Assembly: GCF_004011865.1 (NCBI RefSeq)
Contig: NZ_RKLP01000007.1
Span: forward strand, 186,001 to 250,000
DNA: 64,000 bases
DNA from: Prescottella agglutinans
GTDB taxonomy: Bacteria > Actinomycetota > Actinomycetes > Mycobacteriales > Mycobacteriaceae
Reading direction: 5' to 3'
Part shown: piece after piece, positions 18,601 to 27,401 of the stretch
Numbering within the stretch: the first letter of the stretch is position 1
Layout: each line of letters begins with the position of its first letter
Notes under the pieces: generated by a model
Seen by the model: only the letters and a program-made list of their open reading frames with translations
The model's database searches: none
Told to the model about the DNA's origin: nothing
Made by a program: the position numbers and the translations under genes

Positions 18601-19022
18601 CACACATCCCCGAATCGGTGGCCGCCTGGTCCGAGGTCTTCGCCGAGCACGGGATACTGCAGCCGTTTCCGCAGCTGGGGCGCCCCGTCCACCAGCTGCT
18701 GCCGGGCGACGTCGACGGCAGCGGGCTGTCCCGGTTCACCGGCGTGACCGCGACACCCAGCCAGGCGCTGCGTCTGACCTATCGCGGGTGGGAACCGGTG
18801 TGGGAGAACCCGGCGTCGTGGGGCCAGGGGCTGGTGTACCGACTCGACGACACCGTGTCGGTGCTGCTGGGCCTCGACCCCGGGATGGGCGTCGGCGATC
18901 CGTACAACGGCTACCCCGACCAGACCCTGGTGTCCGTGACCCTGCGCGGGGGCACCCTGGACGACGTCGACCGCGCGACGGTCTCCGAACTGATCGCCGA
19001 CCTGGCCGGGTTCGCGTCGTGA
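15660..19022 (+). CDS. DUF4132-domain protein
   Basis: A 1120-residue soluble protein. The C-terminal ~250 residues carry the DUF4132 signature, including LPDGSIGLVHPAHIPES, FPQLGRPVHQL and LRLTYRGWEPV. The middle is alpha-helical with HEAT-like segments (DVARLHATMLATRKNLRKPA, ALAWLLRHPADAVTLLVPDA). DUF4132 proteins include E. coli MolR-like proteins and remain without a proven activity. The GTG start at 15660 has AGGAG 4 nt upstream; the frame extends far further upstream antisense to pepE but is not coding there. It stands alone between pepE (divergent) and the exonuclease gene. Confidence 0.85.
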   Translation: MSHSRSAIVAGPDVEAAFAPVPAWTPMTFPRRGGFDTDVAPVDRTAGTVLARTIEANDELLQHAAWELENDPDPAALVAAARRYRAGEASPLGAAALCRLLTRFGESDRGADVVDGWVARHGPAFAVAAVLETTDMQWVQQRVPVPENATGMYIETWIGDRPPAEDFRSPRFMLTEQLRQIDDPHRQVSYTVLEPMLTRMRALLAAASDVDYAAARDAAAPLRTNTVRRLAATFLFPTERRWSAEAILGVEAVPYPWRTHAMVSSNTPAELERALSGDGCRRWLADEAVLAAIVDGVGVDITSVLTAAFDTEFPYRSAQDDVLRLRILHALASIPTDDAFTALLERAHVKNAASAVQHARRHFPRRAFRILAQSDSELFDRHVREYPDLAAELAETLPAAAQRRIERLTTVLPEATDLPALLVRPPWSKRKAPTPATVIDGLAAPAIRRIDWLPGELEELRNTPHGYSYTTWSQYRRYIRETSAQVVSEWEAWVIFLLAPDEVARPLLTDWAGTSVKDPMRIVERYQLDALPLMLKFARARPGAAAPYLLPYVDLDVARLHATMLATRKNLRKPALAWLLRHPADAVTLLVPDAVGPVGAQRDHATAALRALARATSRDTVVRGAVQFGDAAADTVGTLVDLDPLEMLPKRIPRVPAWADVESLPPILTADRAAALPAPAVGTILTMCAVGTAEAPYAALDTVTAFCDRTSLAAAMWELFERWWGVGAPSKDNWVVLAQGWLGDDSTVARLAPLVRRWPGESGAARAQLGLDALAAHGSARALTELDRISRKMKFKSLKNGAAERVTEVAERLGLDREQLADRTVPDLDLTPDGAMTFDYGARTFTVGFTEALVPFVLDAAGKKSTGLPRATEADDAALVEDAKKRFTALKREAKTVAAEQIKRFNRALVTGRRWGGSEFTEYILGHPLLVHLARRLLWASFDDQSRPAIVFRVTEDASLADLNGDTLTLPDGSIGLVHPAHIPESVAAWSEVFAEHGILQPFPQLGRPVHQLLPGDVDGSGLSRFTGVTATPSQALRLTYRGWEPVWENPASWGQGLVYRLDDTVSVLLGLDPGMGVGDPYNGYPDQTLVSVTLRGGTLDDVDRATVSELIADLAGFAS

Positions 19023-19063
19023 CCTGCTGGGGTCGGTGACCCGGGTTTGGCAGGATAGGGCGC

Positions 19064-20008
19064 ATGAGTGGACCTTTGTTGCTGTTGGACGGTGCGAGTC
19101 TGTGGTTCCGGGCGTTCTACGCCCTCCCCGAGTCGATGACCGCCCCCGACGGGCGCCCGGTCAACGCGGTGCGCGGGTTCACCGACATGGTGGCCGCGCT
19201 GATCACCCGGACCCAGCCGTCGCGGCTCGCGGTGTGCCTCGACCTGGACTGGCGTCCCCAGTTCCGGGTGGATGCGGTGCCGTCGTACAAGGCCCACCGC
19301 GTCGCCGAGGAATCCGACGGATCAGCCGAGGAGGTGCCCGACACCCTCACCCCGCAGGTCGACATGATCATGGACGTCCTCGGGGCCGCCGGTATCGCGA
19401 CCGCCGGCGCCGAGGGTTTCGAGGCCGACGACGTGCTGGGAACCCTTGCCGCGCAGGAGAAGGCAGACCCGGTCGTGGTGGTCAGTGGCGACCGCGACCT
19501 GCTGCAGGTGGTGTCCGACGACCCGGTTCCCGTGCGCGTCCTGTACGTGGGCCGAGGCCTGGCCAAGGCGGAACTGTTCGGCCCCGACGAGGTCGCCGAG
19601 AAGTACGGTGTACCCGCCGACCGCGCAGGCGACGCGTACGCCGAACTCGCTCTGCTGCGCGGTGATTCGTCCGACGGCCTGCCCGGGGTCAAGGGCGTCG
19701 GCGAGAAGACCGCGTCGACGCTGCTGCTGCGCCACGGCTCGCTCGAAGAACTGCGTGCAGCGGCGCTCGATCCGTCCAGCGACATGGCCAAGGGGGTCCG
19801 GGCGAAACTCGCTGCGGCCGCCGACTACATCGATGCCGCACTGCCCGTCGTGCGGGTCGTGACCGATTCGAACGTGGAACTCTCCCGGTCGGACGTACTG
19901 CCGACGGTGCCCGCCGACCCCGAACGACTCGCAGCAGTCGCCTCGAACCTCGCCGTCGAGCGTTCGGTTGCCCGCCTGGTGGCAGCGATGGCAACCGAAC
20001 GCTCGTGA
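19064..20008 (+). CDS. 5'-3' exonuclease (Rv2090-like)
   Basis: A 314-residue flap/5'-nuclease of the PolA N-terminal type. It begins [18 protein letters not shown] and has the metal-binding acidic motifs [13 protein letters not shown] and [12 protein letters not shown], then the helix-hairpin-helix [16 protein letters not shown]. It lacks a polymerase domain. It would remove flaps or RNA primers during repair and replication in addition to the PolA nuclease. Position and length match Rv2090. A CAGGAT hexamer lies just upstream of the ATG, possibly another leaderless start. Confidence 0.9.
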   Translation: MSGPLLLLDGASLWFRAFYALPESMTAPDGRPVNAVRGFTDMVAALITRTQPSRLAVCLDLDWRPQFRVDAVPSYKAHRVAEESDGSAEEVPDTLTPQVDMIMDVLGAAGIATAGAEGFEADDVLGTLAAQEKADPVVVVSGDRDLLQVVSDDPVPVRVLYVGRGLAKAELFGPDEVAEKYGVPADRAGDAYAELALLRGDSSDGLPGVKGVGEKTASTLLLRHGSLEELRAAALDPSSDMAKGVRAKLAAAADYIDAALPVVRVVTDSNVELSRSDVLPTVPADPERLAAVASNLAVERSVARLVAAMATERS

Positions 20009-20024
20009 ACGCCTCCGCGGCAGC

Positions 20025-20948
20025 CTAGTTCGGGCGGCTGACCTCGTAGGTGCCGTCGTTGTCGGTGAACGTCACGGTCACCTTCTTGGGGGTGCCGTCG
20101 ACGTTCAGCGAGCACTCGAACGACGACCCCTGCTCGACCTTCTGTCCAGACGGGCAGCTGACGTTGGTGACGGCACGCGCCCCGTACGACTCGGTGACGA
20201 TCTGCTCGACACCCTTCTCCGCGGCATTCTGATCGAGCGTCTTGCTGCCGAGCGACCCCAGCGCGAAAACGACTCCGCCGACGACGATCGTGGCGGCCAC
20301 CGCGATCCCCACCCACATGAGGGCCTTCTTGTTGTCGCCGGCCGGTGCGGTCACCGGGGACATCGCCGGTGCGCCCCACTGGTTCTGCTGCGGCGCGCCG
20401 TACTGCTGCGTCGGGTACCCCTGCTGCGGATAGCCCCCGGCCTGGGGGTACCCACCCTGTGTGCCCCACTGCGGCTGCCCCGGGGCAGGTGCGCCCCACT
20501 GCGGCGCCGAACCCGGCTGCGGCGCACCGGCGGCCTGGGCATTCCACGCCTGCTGAGCGGGCTGGGCCTGCTGGCCCGGCGCCTGCTGGCCCCACTGTTG
20601 TGCCGCAGCACCCCACTGCGCGGCGGGCGTGGACTGGGGCGCTGCCGGTGCACCGGGGTACGGCTGGCCGTACTGGTTGTACTGGCCGGGCACCTGCCCC
20701 TGCTCCGGCGCCGGGTACCCGGCGTTCGCGTACGGGTTGGCCCCGTAAGGATTCGGGTCGTGCGATTCCGGTGCCGCCTGTGCGCTCGGCACTGTCGGCA
20801 TCGCCTGCGTCTGCGGCATCGCCTGCGTGTCCGGCGCCGCCGGTGCCGCCGGTGCTGCCGGTGCTGCCGGTGCAGCCGGATTGTCGGACTGTTCCGGCGA
20901 CGGAGCCCACGCCTGGTTGGCGTCGTTGGGTCCCTGCGGAGCGTTCAT
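20025..20948 (-). CDS. DUF4333 membrane protein with Ala/Pro/Gln-rich N-terminus (Rv2091c-like)
   Basis: A 307-residue protein in three parts: a long disordered N-terminus rich in Ala, Pro, Gln, Gly and Tyr (residues 1-205), one membrane span (ALMWVGIAVAATIVVGGVVF, about 212-231) and an extracytoplasmic DUF4333 domain. That domain has two cysteines (NVSCPSG and FECSLNV) likely to be paired, and ends TYEVSRPN. ATG 20948 is preferred over GTG 20954 because AGGAGG sits 8 nt upstream. Function unknown; the same neighbours occur in M. tuberculosis (Rv2090, helY). Confidence 0.8.
   Translation of the reverse strand: MNAPQGPNDANQAWAPSPEQSDNPAAPAAPAAPAAPAAPDTQAMPQTQAMPTVPSAQAAPESHDPNPYGANPYANAGYPAPEQGQVPGQYNQYGQPYPGAPAAPQSTPAAQWGAAAQQWGQQAPGQQAQPAQQAWNAQAAGAPQPGSAPQWGAPAPGQPQWGTQGGYPQAGGYPQQGYPTQQYGAPQQNQWGAPAMSPVTAPAGDNKKALMWVGIAVAATIVVGGVVFALGSLGSKTLDQNAAEKGVEQIVTESYGARAVTNVSCPSGQKVEQGSSFECSLNVDGTPKKVTVTFTDNDGTYEVSRPN
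20832..20876. repeat. Five tandem 9-nt repeats coding Ala-Ala-Pro
   Basis: Five near-identical copies of CGGTGCCGC/CGGTGCTGC-type nonamers encode consecutive Ala-Ala-Pro units in the N-terminus of the DUF4333 protein. Such runs can expand or contract by slippage. Confidence 0.85.
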
Positions 20949-21093
20949 GAACACTGCCTCCTCGACTGGTGCGCTCTGGTCCCGCCCGCCAAGCCGTCTG
21001 TCAGGCCCACGACCAGTCCCCTCCCTTGTCAGATATCACCGCCACATTACGCATTCGCCCGCTCTCGTCGGTACCCGACGGTCGGGACGAGCG

Positions 21094-23784
21094 TCAGGTC
21101 GCAGCAACCGCGACCACGCCGCGTCGGATCGCCCCGACCGCCCGGGCCGCGGCCTTGGCGACGGCGGGATCCGGCGCGGTCGAATGCACCTGGTCGAGCA
21201 GATCGATCACCTGACGGCACCACCGGACGAAGTCGCCGGCCGACAGTTCCTTGCCGCCGGAGCCCGCAGCGAGCAGCGCGTCCACCAGTGATTCCTCACT
21301 GGCCCACTGGTATACGGCGGTCACGAAGCCGGGATCCGGTTCGCGAGTCAGCGGAAGCTTGTGCCGGATCTCGTCGGAGCGCAGTTCGCCCCACACCCGC
21401 GCCGTGTCCGCCAGGGCGCGACGGATCGGCACCGTCGGACCGCGGTCGGGTGCGTCGGCGTCCTGCCGCGACTCGTATACGACCGAGGAGACGACGGCGG
21501 CGAGTTCCGCCGGCGACAGACCGCTCCACACCCCACGGCGCAGGCATTCGGCGACCAGAAGGTCGCTCTCGCAGTAGATCCGAGCGAGTCGCTGCCCCTC
21601 CTCGGTAGCCTTCGGGTTCTCGTCGGCGGCGATGAAGCCGCGCTCGGTCAGCAGCGCGACGATCCGGTCGAACGTCCGTGCCAGCGAATTCGTGGTCGCG
21701 GCCACCTTCTGCCGCATGGATTCCGTCTCCCGGGCAAGCCTGTTGTACCGCTCGCCGATGCGGCTCAGCTGCTCGCGATCCGGCCGCGAATGGCACGGGT
21801 GTGCGCGCAACTCCTTGCGCAACTCCACCACCTCGTGGTCCTCGCGACCGCCCTTGTCGCGCTTGGTCCTCCGCGGTGGGGTGATGCCGGTGCTACGAAG
21901 GGCCGACGCCAGGTCACGGCGCACCCGCGCCGTGCGGTGATCGACGTGCCTGGGCAGCCGCATCCGCCCCAGCGACCGGGCCGGCACCGGGAAGTCCGCG
22001 GCACTGACCCGGCCCGCCCACTTCTCCTCCGTCAGCACCAGCGGCCGCGGGTCACCGCGGTCCAGGTCGGTCTCCAGGACCACCGCGAGACCCGACCGCT
22101 TGCCCACCGGGATCGCGATGACGTCGCCGCGGCGCAGCGAGTTGAGCGACTCGACCGCGGCACCCCGCCGGTCGGTCCGCTTCTGACGCTCGAGCTGGCG
22201 TTCCCGGCTACGCAACCGTTCGCGGATCTGCACGTACTCGAAGTACTCACCGTCGACACCGCCGAGACGGTCCTGCAGTTCCGCGAGAGCAGCCTCGTTG
22301 CGTTCGATCCCGCGCGTGAGCCCGACGACCGATCGATCCGCCTGGAACTGCGCGAAGGAACGCTCGAGCAGCGCCCGCGACTCCGACGCCCCCATCCGGT
22401 CGATCAGGTTGATCGACATGTTGTACCCGGGTCGGAACGAACTGCGCAGCGGGAACGTGCGGGTCGAGGCGAGTCCCGCGACGTCCGCCGGTTCCACACC
22501 CGGCTGCCACAGCACGACCGCGTGCCCCTCGACGTCGATGCCGCGACGGCCGGCCCGGCCGGTCAACTGGGTGTACTCGCCGGGCGTGAGCTCCGCGTGG
22601 GTGTCCCCGTTGTACTTGACGAGCCGTTCGAGCACGACCGACCGGGCGGGCATGTTGATGCCCAGCGCCAGGGTCTCGGTGGCGAACACGGCACGAACGA
22701 GTCCGTTGACGAACAACTCCTCGACGGTCTCCCGGAAGGCCGGCAACATACCGGCGTGATGCGCGGCGAAGCCCCGCTCGAGCGCCTCACGCCAGCCCCA
22801 GTAGCCGAGAACCTCGAGGTCCGCGCGCGGCAGGTCCCGCGTGTGCCGGTCGACGATCTCGCGGATCTGCGCGGTCTGCTCCGGGGTCGTCAACCGCAGC
22901 TTGGAACGAACGCACTGTGCCAGCGCGGCCTCGCAGCCCGCGCGGCTGAAGATGAAGGTGATCGCCGGCAGCAACCCCTCCTCGTCGAGGCGGGCGATCA
23001 CCTCGGGCCGAGGCAGCGGGCGATGGTCGCTCGAGCGGCCGCGCCCCCGCGGCTCCCACGAGTTCATCCGGTCGAGGGCCAGGCGCTGCTTCACATGACG
23101 CACCAGATCCGGGTCGACGACCATCTCACGGCCACCGGTCGGCGTCGCCTTCGCATCGAACAGGTCGAACAGTCGGCGGCCGACCATGATGTGCTGCCAC
23201 AGCGGGATCGGGCGGGTCTCGTCCACCACGATCGTCGTGTCGCCGCGCACCGTCTCCATCCACGCGCCGAACTCCTCGGCGTTGCTCACGGTCGCGGACA
23301 GGCTGACGAGGCGCACGTCGTCCGGCAAGTGCAGGATGACCTCCTCCCACACGGCACCGCGGAAGCGGTCCGCGAGGAAGTGCACCTCGTCCATCACCAC
23401 GTGCGACAGCCCTCGCAGCGTCGGCGACTCCGCATAGATCATGTTGCGGAGCACCTCGGTCGTCATGACGACGATCGGCGCGTCCGAGTTGATGCTGCTG
23501 TCGCCGGTCAGGAGGCCGACGGCGTCCTTGCCGTGACGCTCGCTGAGTTCGGCGTACTTCTGATTGCTGAGCGCCTTGATCGGCGTCGTGTAGAAGCACT
23601 TGCGCCCCGATTCCAGAGCGAGGTGCACGGCGAACTCACCGACGACGGTCTTCCCGGCGCCGGTGGGCGCGCAGACGAGCACGCCGTGACCGGCCTCGAG
23701 CGCCGCGCACGCCTCGATCTGGAACGGATCGAGCGGGAAGCTCAGCTGTTCCGAGAATGCATCGAGTTGGGTTCTTGGCCTCAC
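21094..23784 (-). CDS. helY: Superfamily II Ski2/Mtr4-like RNA helicase HelY
   Basis: An 896-residue DExH helicase. Walker A APTGAGKT is at residues 39-46, the DEVH box ([13 protein letters not shown]) near 130, SLSATVSN, the motif [15 protein letters not shown] and the motif [24 protein letters not shown]-type domain forms the C-terminus. It unwinds structured RNA or RNA-DNA with ATP. The GTG start overlaps the tatC stop (GTGA), so it is coupled to tatC, as Rv2092c is to Rv2093c. Confidence 0.93.
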   Translation of the reverse strand: MRPRTQLDAFSEQLSFPLDPFQIEACAALEAGHGVLVCAPTGAGKTVVGEFAVHLALESGRKCFYTTPIKALSNQKYAELSERHGKDAVGLLTGDSSINSDAPIVVMTTEVLRNMIYAESPTLRGLSHVVMDEVHFLADRFRGAVWEEVILHLPDDVRLVSLSATVSNAEEFGAWMETVRGDTTIVVDETRPIPLWQHIMVGRRLFDLFDAKATPTGGREMVVDPDLVRHVKQRLALDRMNSWEPRGRGRSSDHRPLPRPEVIARLDEEGLLPAITFIFSRAGCEAALAQCVRSKLRLTTPEQTAQIREIVDRHTRDLPRADLEVLGYWGWREALERGFAAHHAGMLPAFRETVEELFVNGLVRAVFATETLALGINMPARSVVLERLVKYNGDTHAELTPGEYTQLTGRAGRRGIDVEGHAVVLWQPGVEPADVAGLASTRTFPLRSSFRPGYNMSINLIDRMGASESRALLERSFAQFQADRSVVGLTRGIERNEAALAELQDRLGGVDGEYFEYVQIRERLRSRERQLERQKRTDRRGAAVESLNSLRRGDVIAIPVGKRSGLAVVLETDLDRGDPRPLVLTEEKWAGRVSAADFPVPARSLGRMRLPRHVDHRTARVRRDLASALRSTGITPPRRTKRDKGGREDHEVVELRKELRAHPCHSRPDREQLSRIGERYNRLARETESMRQKVAATTNSLARTFDRIVALLTERGFIAADENPKATEEGQRLARIYCESDLLVAECLRRGVWSGLSPAELAAVVSSVVYESRQDADAPDRGPTVPIRRALADTARVWGELRSDEIRHKLPLTREPDPGFVTAVYQWASEESLVDALLAAGSGGKELSAGDFVRWCRQVIDLLDQVHSTAPDPAVAKAAARAVGAIRRGVVAVAAT

Positions 23785-24749
23785 AACGTGTCCGAGTAGT
23801 CCTGCGCGGAGGTCGCCTTCGGTGCGGCGGATGGCTGCACCGGTGACGTGTCGTCGATCGACGTGGGTGCCGAGATCGAGGAAGCCTCCTCGTCCGACAA
23901 CGCCGCGAGATCCTCCGCTTCACGCCGAGCCTTGCGCCGGTCGTGGACACGGGAGATCTGGATCGACAACTCGAGCAGCACCGTCAGGGCGGCGGCCAGC
24001 GCCAGCATCGTGAAGGGGTCCTGGCCCGGGGTCGCGATGGCCGCGAAGACGAACAGCGCGAAGATCAGCCCGCGACGCCACGCCTTCAGCTTCTCGTACG
24101 ACAGCACGCCGACGACGTTGAGCGCGACGATCAGCAGCGGGATTTCGAAGCTGACGCCGAAGATGATCAGGACGTTGATCACGAAGCCGAAGTACTGCGA
24201 ACCGCTGAGCGCGGTGACCTGGACGTTGTCGCCGATGGACAGGAGGAAGTGCAGTGCCTGAGCCACGACGACGTAGGCGAGGACGGCGCCGAGGATGAAC
24301 AGGGCCGACGCCCCGACGACGAAACCGACCGCGTACTTGCGTTCCTTGGCGTACAGACCCGGCGTGATGAACCGCCACAGCTGGTACAGCCAGACGGGGC
24401 ACGCGAGAACGATGCCGGCGGTCAGCGCGACCTTCAGTCGCAACATGAACTGCTCGAACGGGCCCGTCGCGAGCAGTCGACACATGTCGTCGGGACTGCC
24501 GGCGGGGCTGAAGTCCGCACGACTCGACGCCGGCAGGGAACAATACGGCCCCGTCAAGACATCGCCGAGACTCTTGATGCCGAGGAACGACGTCGAGTAC
24601 CAGACGAAACCGATGAGCGTCGTCACGGCGACCGCCGCGACGGCGATGAGCAGACGATTCCGCAGCTCGTAGAGATGGTCGACGAGCGACATCGTGCCGT
24701 CTGGATTTGTCCTGCGCCTGCTCCGACGCGGGTCGAACGGAATTCGCAC
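23781..24749 (-). CDS. tatC: Sec-independent protein translocase TatC
   Basis: A 322-residue polytopic protein with six hydrophobic segments. It has the N-terminal signature [17 protein letters not shown], the motif [23 protein letters not shown] (shown here in parts) and the [12 protein letters not shown] segment near helix four. TatC is the receptor for twin-arginine signal peptides. A cytoplasmic C-terminal tail of about 70 residues is charged and disordered. The GTG start lies 70 nt after tatA, separated from it by a stem-loop. Confidence 0.95.
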   Translation of the reverse strand: MRIPFDPRRSRRRTNPDGTMSLVDHLYELRNRLLIAVAAVAVTTLIGFVWYSTSFLGIKSLGDVLTGPYCSLPASSRADFSPAGSPDDMCRLLATGPFEQFMLRLKVALTAGIVLACPVWLYQLWRFITPGLYAKERKYAVGFVVGASALFILGAVLAYVVVAQALHFLLSIGDNVQVTALSGSQYFGFVINVLIIFGVSFEIPLLIVALNVVGVLSYEKLKAWRRGLIFALFVFAAIATPGQDPFTMLALAAALTVLLELSIQISRVHDRRKARREAEDLAALSDEEASSISAPTSIDDTSPVQPSAAPKATSAQDYSDTL

Positions 24750-24776
24750 TATGGGCCCTAGCCTTGGTCAGCAGTG

Positions 24777-24803
24777 ATCCGGGGTGATGGACTCACCCCG
24801 GAT
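24777..24803 (-). terminator. 11-bp perfect stem-loop between tatA and tatC
   Basis: ATCCGGGGTGA (24777-24787) is inverted exactly at 24793-24803 with a 5-nt loop. It lies 17 nt beyond the tatA stop and 27 nt before the tatC start on the minus strand. It could partly terminate tatA transcripts or protect the 3' end of a tatA message. Confidence 0.6.
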
Positions 24804-24819
24804 GCTCGTGAAACGTGAA

Positions 24820-25092
24820 CTAGGCCGACTTCGGCTCGGTACGGGGCTGCTGCGGGGTCTCCACGACCGTGGCATCGAGCGGCGCGGACGGCAGCTGGGC
24901 GGACGGAGCCGGATCGGACACGGTGCTGGACGACGCGTTGCCGTCGTTCTGCATCTCCTTGACCTCGCTCTTGAAGATCCGCAGGGACCTACCGAGACCA
25001 CGAGCCGCTTCCGGCAGCTTCTTGGAACCGAACAGGATGACGACCACCAGTGCCACGATGGCCCAGTGCCACAGGCTGAAGCCTCCGGTCAT
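24820..25092 (-). CDS. tatA: Sec-independent protein translocase TatA
   Basis: A 90-residue TatA: the N-terminus [20 protein letters not shown] is the single membrane helix, followed by the hinge and amphipathic helix [21 protein letters not shown] and an acidic, Pro/Ser-rich tail. TatA oligomers form the translocation path for folded proteins. The ATG at 25092 has GGAGGT at a 4-nt spacing. It heads the tatA-tatC-helY cluster. Confidence 0.95.
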   Translation of the reverse strand: MTGGFSLWHWAIVALVVVILFGSKKLPEAARGLGRSLRIFKSEVKEMQNDGNASSSTVSDPAPSAQLPSAPLDATVVETPQQPRTEPKSA

Positions 25093-25120
25093 TACTACCT
25101 CCAAATGTCAGACGCCAACG

Positions 25121-25126
25121 ATGCTA
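25121..25126 (-). promoter_or_regulatory. -10 element TAGCAT for tatA
   Basis: TAGCAT on the minus strand would give a start near 25114 and a 22-nt leader carrying the GGAGGT site. No convincing -35 was found. Confidence 0.4.
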
Positions 25127-25332
25127 CCGGACGTGAGTGCGTCGGTCCTGGTGCAAATGTCCTGTTCACCGTGACTTAACAACCAACCGGAGCGGTTTGC
25201 GCACCTACCGGCGACCCGGTTCACGCAACCGCTATCCGAAATTACTCTTCTCGTCGTCTCCACGGGGCCCGTTCGGCCGGATCGACACGACAATTCGGAC
25301 ACACGCGCCCGGCGGGTGAACCGTGCCTGCTC

Positions 25333-26310
25333 TCACGCCCCGAGAGCGTCGTAGGCGTCGAGCGCTGCCCGGGCCCGGTCGCGCACCGCATCGACGAGCT
25401 CCACCGGCCCGAGCACGCGGGCGGCCGGCCCGAAGCCGAGCACGAGGCGAGCCATCCACTCCAGCGAGCCGTAGCGCATCGTCACCTCGATCGACCCGTC
25501 CGACATCGTGCGCACCAGGTCCATCGGATAGTTGTCGACGATCCAGCCGTGCGATCCCGAGATCTGCAGGTGCGCGAGCGGCAACCCGGCGTCCGCGCTG
25601 AACAACTCGAGGTGCTCGTCGGTGCCCAACGCCTGCGCAGGGGGCGCCGACGCCTCCTCGAGTTCCTCGGCCGCGTCGATCCGGTCGAACCGGAAGAGCC
25701 GGACCCCCTCGGCCTGCCGGCACCACGCCTGCAGGTAGGTGTGGTCGTCGACCAGCAGCGAGCGGATCGGATCGACCACCCGCTCGGAGACGGCATCGCG
25801 CGACGCCGAGTAGTACGTCAGGTGTAGGGCACGATCGTGCTGCAACGCCGACCGCACGGTCGCCGCCACCGGATTTTCCGGCGTCGCCGCGCCGGTGCCG
25901 CCCTCGTCCGGGCGGCCCGCGCTCATCTCCCGGGCGGCGGTTCCCGCCGCCGACTCGATCTTCGCGATCGCCCCCTGCGCCGCGGTCGGATCGACCATTC
26001 CAGGCATTTCGGCCAGCGAGCGCAGCGCCACCAGCAGCACCGTCGCCTCCGTCGACGTCAGGCGTAGGGGCCTGTCGATTCCGGCCGAGAAGATCACCGA
26101 GACGGTGTCCTCGTCGAACGACAGGTCGATCAGGTCGCCGGGGCCGTAGCCCGGCAACCCGCACACCCACAACTGGTCCAGGTCCTTCATCAGGTTCGGG
26201 ACGGTGACACCCAACTCACGCGCCGCCTGTTCCTTGCTGATGCCGGGGTTCGCCATGAAGTACGGCACCATGTTCAGCAGCCGCGCCAACCGCGACAGTC
26301 GGACGCTCAT
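25333..26310 (-). CDS. pafC: WYL-domain DNA-damage regulator PafC
   Basis: A 325-residue regulator: an N-terminal winged helix (RLARLLNMVPYFMANPGISK, then EQAARELGVTVPNLMKDLDQL), a WYL domain (ALHLTYYSASRDAVSERVVD, HTYLQAWCRQAEGVRLFRFDRI) and a C-terminal WCX region. With PafB it forms a heterodimer that, in mycobacteria, activates the RecA-independent DNA damage response by binding RNA polymerase at PafBC promoters. The ATG start overlaps the pafB stop (ATGA). Confidence 0.92.
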   Translation of the reverse strand: MSVRLSRLARLLNMVPYFMANPGISKEQAARELGVTVPNLMKDLDQLWVCGLPGYGPGDLIDLSFDEDTVSVIFSAGIDRPLRLTSTEATVLLVALRSLAEMPGMVDPTAAQGAIAKIESAAGTAAREMSAGRPDEGGTGAATPENPVAATVRSALQHDRALHLTYYSASRDAVSERVVDPIRSLLVDDHTYLQAWCRQAEGVRLFRFDRIDAAEELEEASAPPAQALGTDEHLELFSADAGLPLAHLQISGSHGWIVDNYPMDLVRTMSDGSIEVTMRYGSLEWMARLVLGFGPAARVLGPVELVDAVRDRARAALDAYDALGA

Positions 26311-27323
26311 CGTTCTGCCTCCACGCGCTCCCCCGCGACCGCATCCACCGCAGCCGCGAACCGCAACTTCTCCTTGACCATCGAACGCAGCGATTCCGGC
26401 TCCAGCACGAGCGCATCGACGCCGTGGCCCGCGATCAACCGAGCCGTCCAGTCCCACGAACGGACCGGGATCTCGAGCACCGCACCGGGTCGGGAACCCA
26501 GTTCCCGCGTCCCCCGGACGGTTCCGAGTCGACGCAGCTCCGTCGCCCGCCCTTCGGCGACCCACACCACCGCGACACCGGTGACGGACCCGGCACCGGT
26601 GACCGCATCGACGACGGCCCGCAGATCCACGTCCGCGGGCTTGCGCACGACGTTCGCCGGACCGGTCGCCTGCACCGGATCGCCGATTCGCGACAGCCGG
26701 AACGTGCGGGTCGCGTCCCGATCCACGTCGTGTCCGACGAGATACCAGCGGCCGCGCAGCGTCACGACGCCCCACGGCTCGACCGTCCGGGTGACGAACG
26801 GTTCGGTCGGTGCTCCCCGATGCTGGAACGTCACCACACGGCCCGCGTCGATCGCCTCGAGCAACTGCCGCATCGCGGACTCCGAGCCGCGGGTACGGGC
26901 CGGGATCGCCGGCACCGGGACGGCATCGAGATCCGAATCGACCTGCACACCGGCGGCGCGCAGCTTCATCATCGCGCTCTGGGAGGCCGACATCAGTTCG
27001 GGCGATCCCCACAGGCGTACCGCGACGGCGACGGCCGCCGCCTCCGCGGCGTCCAGGTCGACATCGGGCAGCTCGTAGGCGTTCCTGTTGATTCGATACC
27101 CCTCCACGCCCGAGAACCGGCTCGCCTGTCCGGTCTCGAGGGGAATGCCGAGGTCACGCAACTCGTTCTTGTCCCGCTCGAACATTCGGCTGAAGGCCTC
27201 GTGACTCGCGGACTCGTCGTAGCCGGCCACGCTCTCGCGGATCTTCTCCGCGGTCAGGAACTGCCGGGTCGAGAGCAGGCAGATGACAAGGTTCATCAAC
27301 CGCTCGACTTTGGATATCGCCAC
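26307..27323 (-). CDS. pafB: WYL-domain DNA-damage regulator PafB
   Basis: A 338-residue paralogue of PafC. The N-terminal winged helix is SKVERLMNLVICLLSTRQFL with TAEKIRESVAGY, followed by FSRMFERDKNELRDLGIPLE. The WYL domain has RVVTFQHRGAPTEPF and GRWYLVGHDVDRDATRTFRL. GTG 27323 is chosen because the protein family begins just before this HTH and a TAGGCT -10 sits 7 nt upstream. The upstream extension to 27389 has no support. It is separated from pafA by 78 nt and may have its own promoter. Confidence 0.9.
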   Translation of the reverse strand: MAISKVERLMNLVICLLSTRQFLTAEKIRESVAGYDESASHEAFSRMFERDKNELRDLGIPLETGQASRFSGVEGYRINRNAYELPDVDLDAAEAAAVAVAVRLWGSPELMSASQSAMMKLRAAGVQVDSDLDAVPVPAIPARTRGSESAMRQLLEAIDAGRVVTFQHRGAPTEPFVTRTVEPWGVVTLRGRWYLVGHDVDRDATRTFRLSRIGDPVQATGPANVVRKPADVDLRAVVDAVTGAGSVTGVAVVWVAEGRATELRRLGTVRGTRELGSRPGAVLEIPVRSWDWTARLIAGHGVDALVLEPESLRSMVKEKLRFAAAVDAVAGERVEAER

Positions 27324-27330
27324 TCCGCCG

Positions 27331-27336
27331 AGCCTA
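27331..27336 (-). promoter_or_regulatory. -10 element TAGGCT for pafB
   Basis: TAGGCT on the minus strand lies 7 nt before the GTG at 27323, predicting a leaderless or near-leaderless pafBC message independent of pafA. Confidence 0.5.
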
Positions 27337-27401
27337 GCGGCAAGAGAGCGCACCGAGTGGTAGGAAACGGGCGAAATGCCCGGTGGCACCGCCGTGGGCG
27401 G

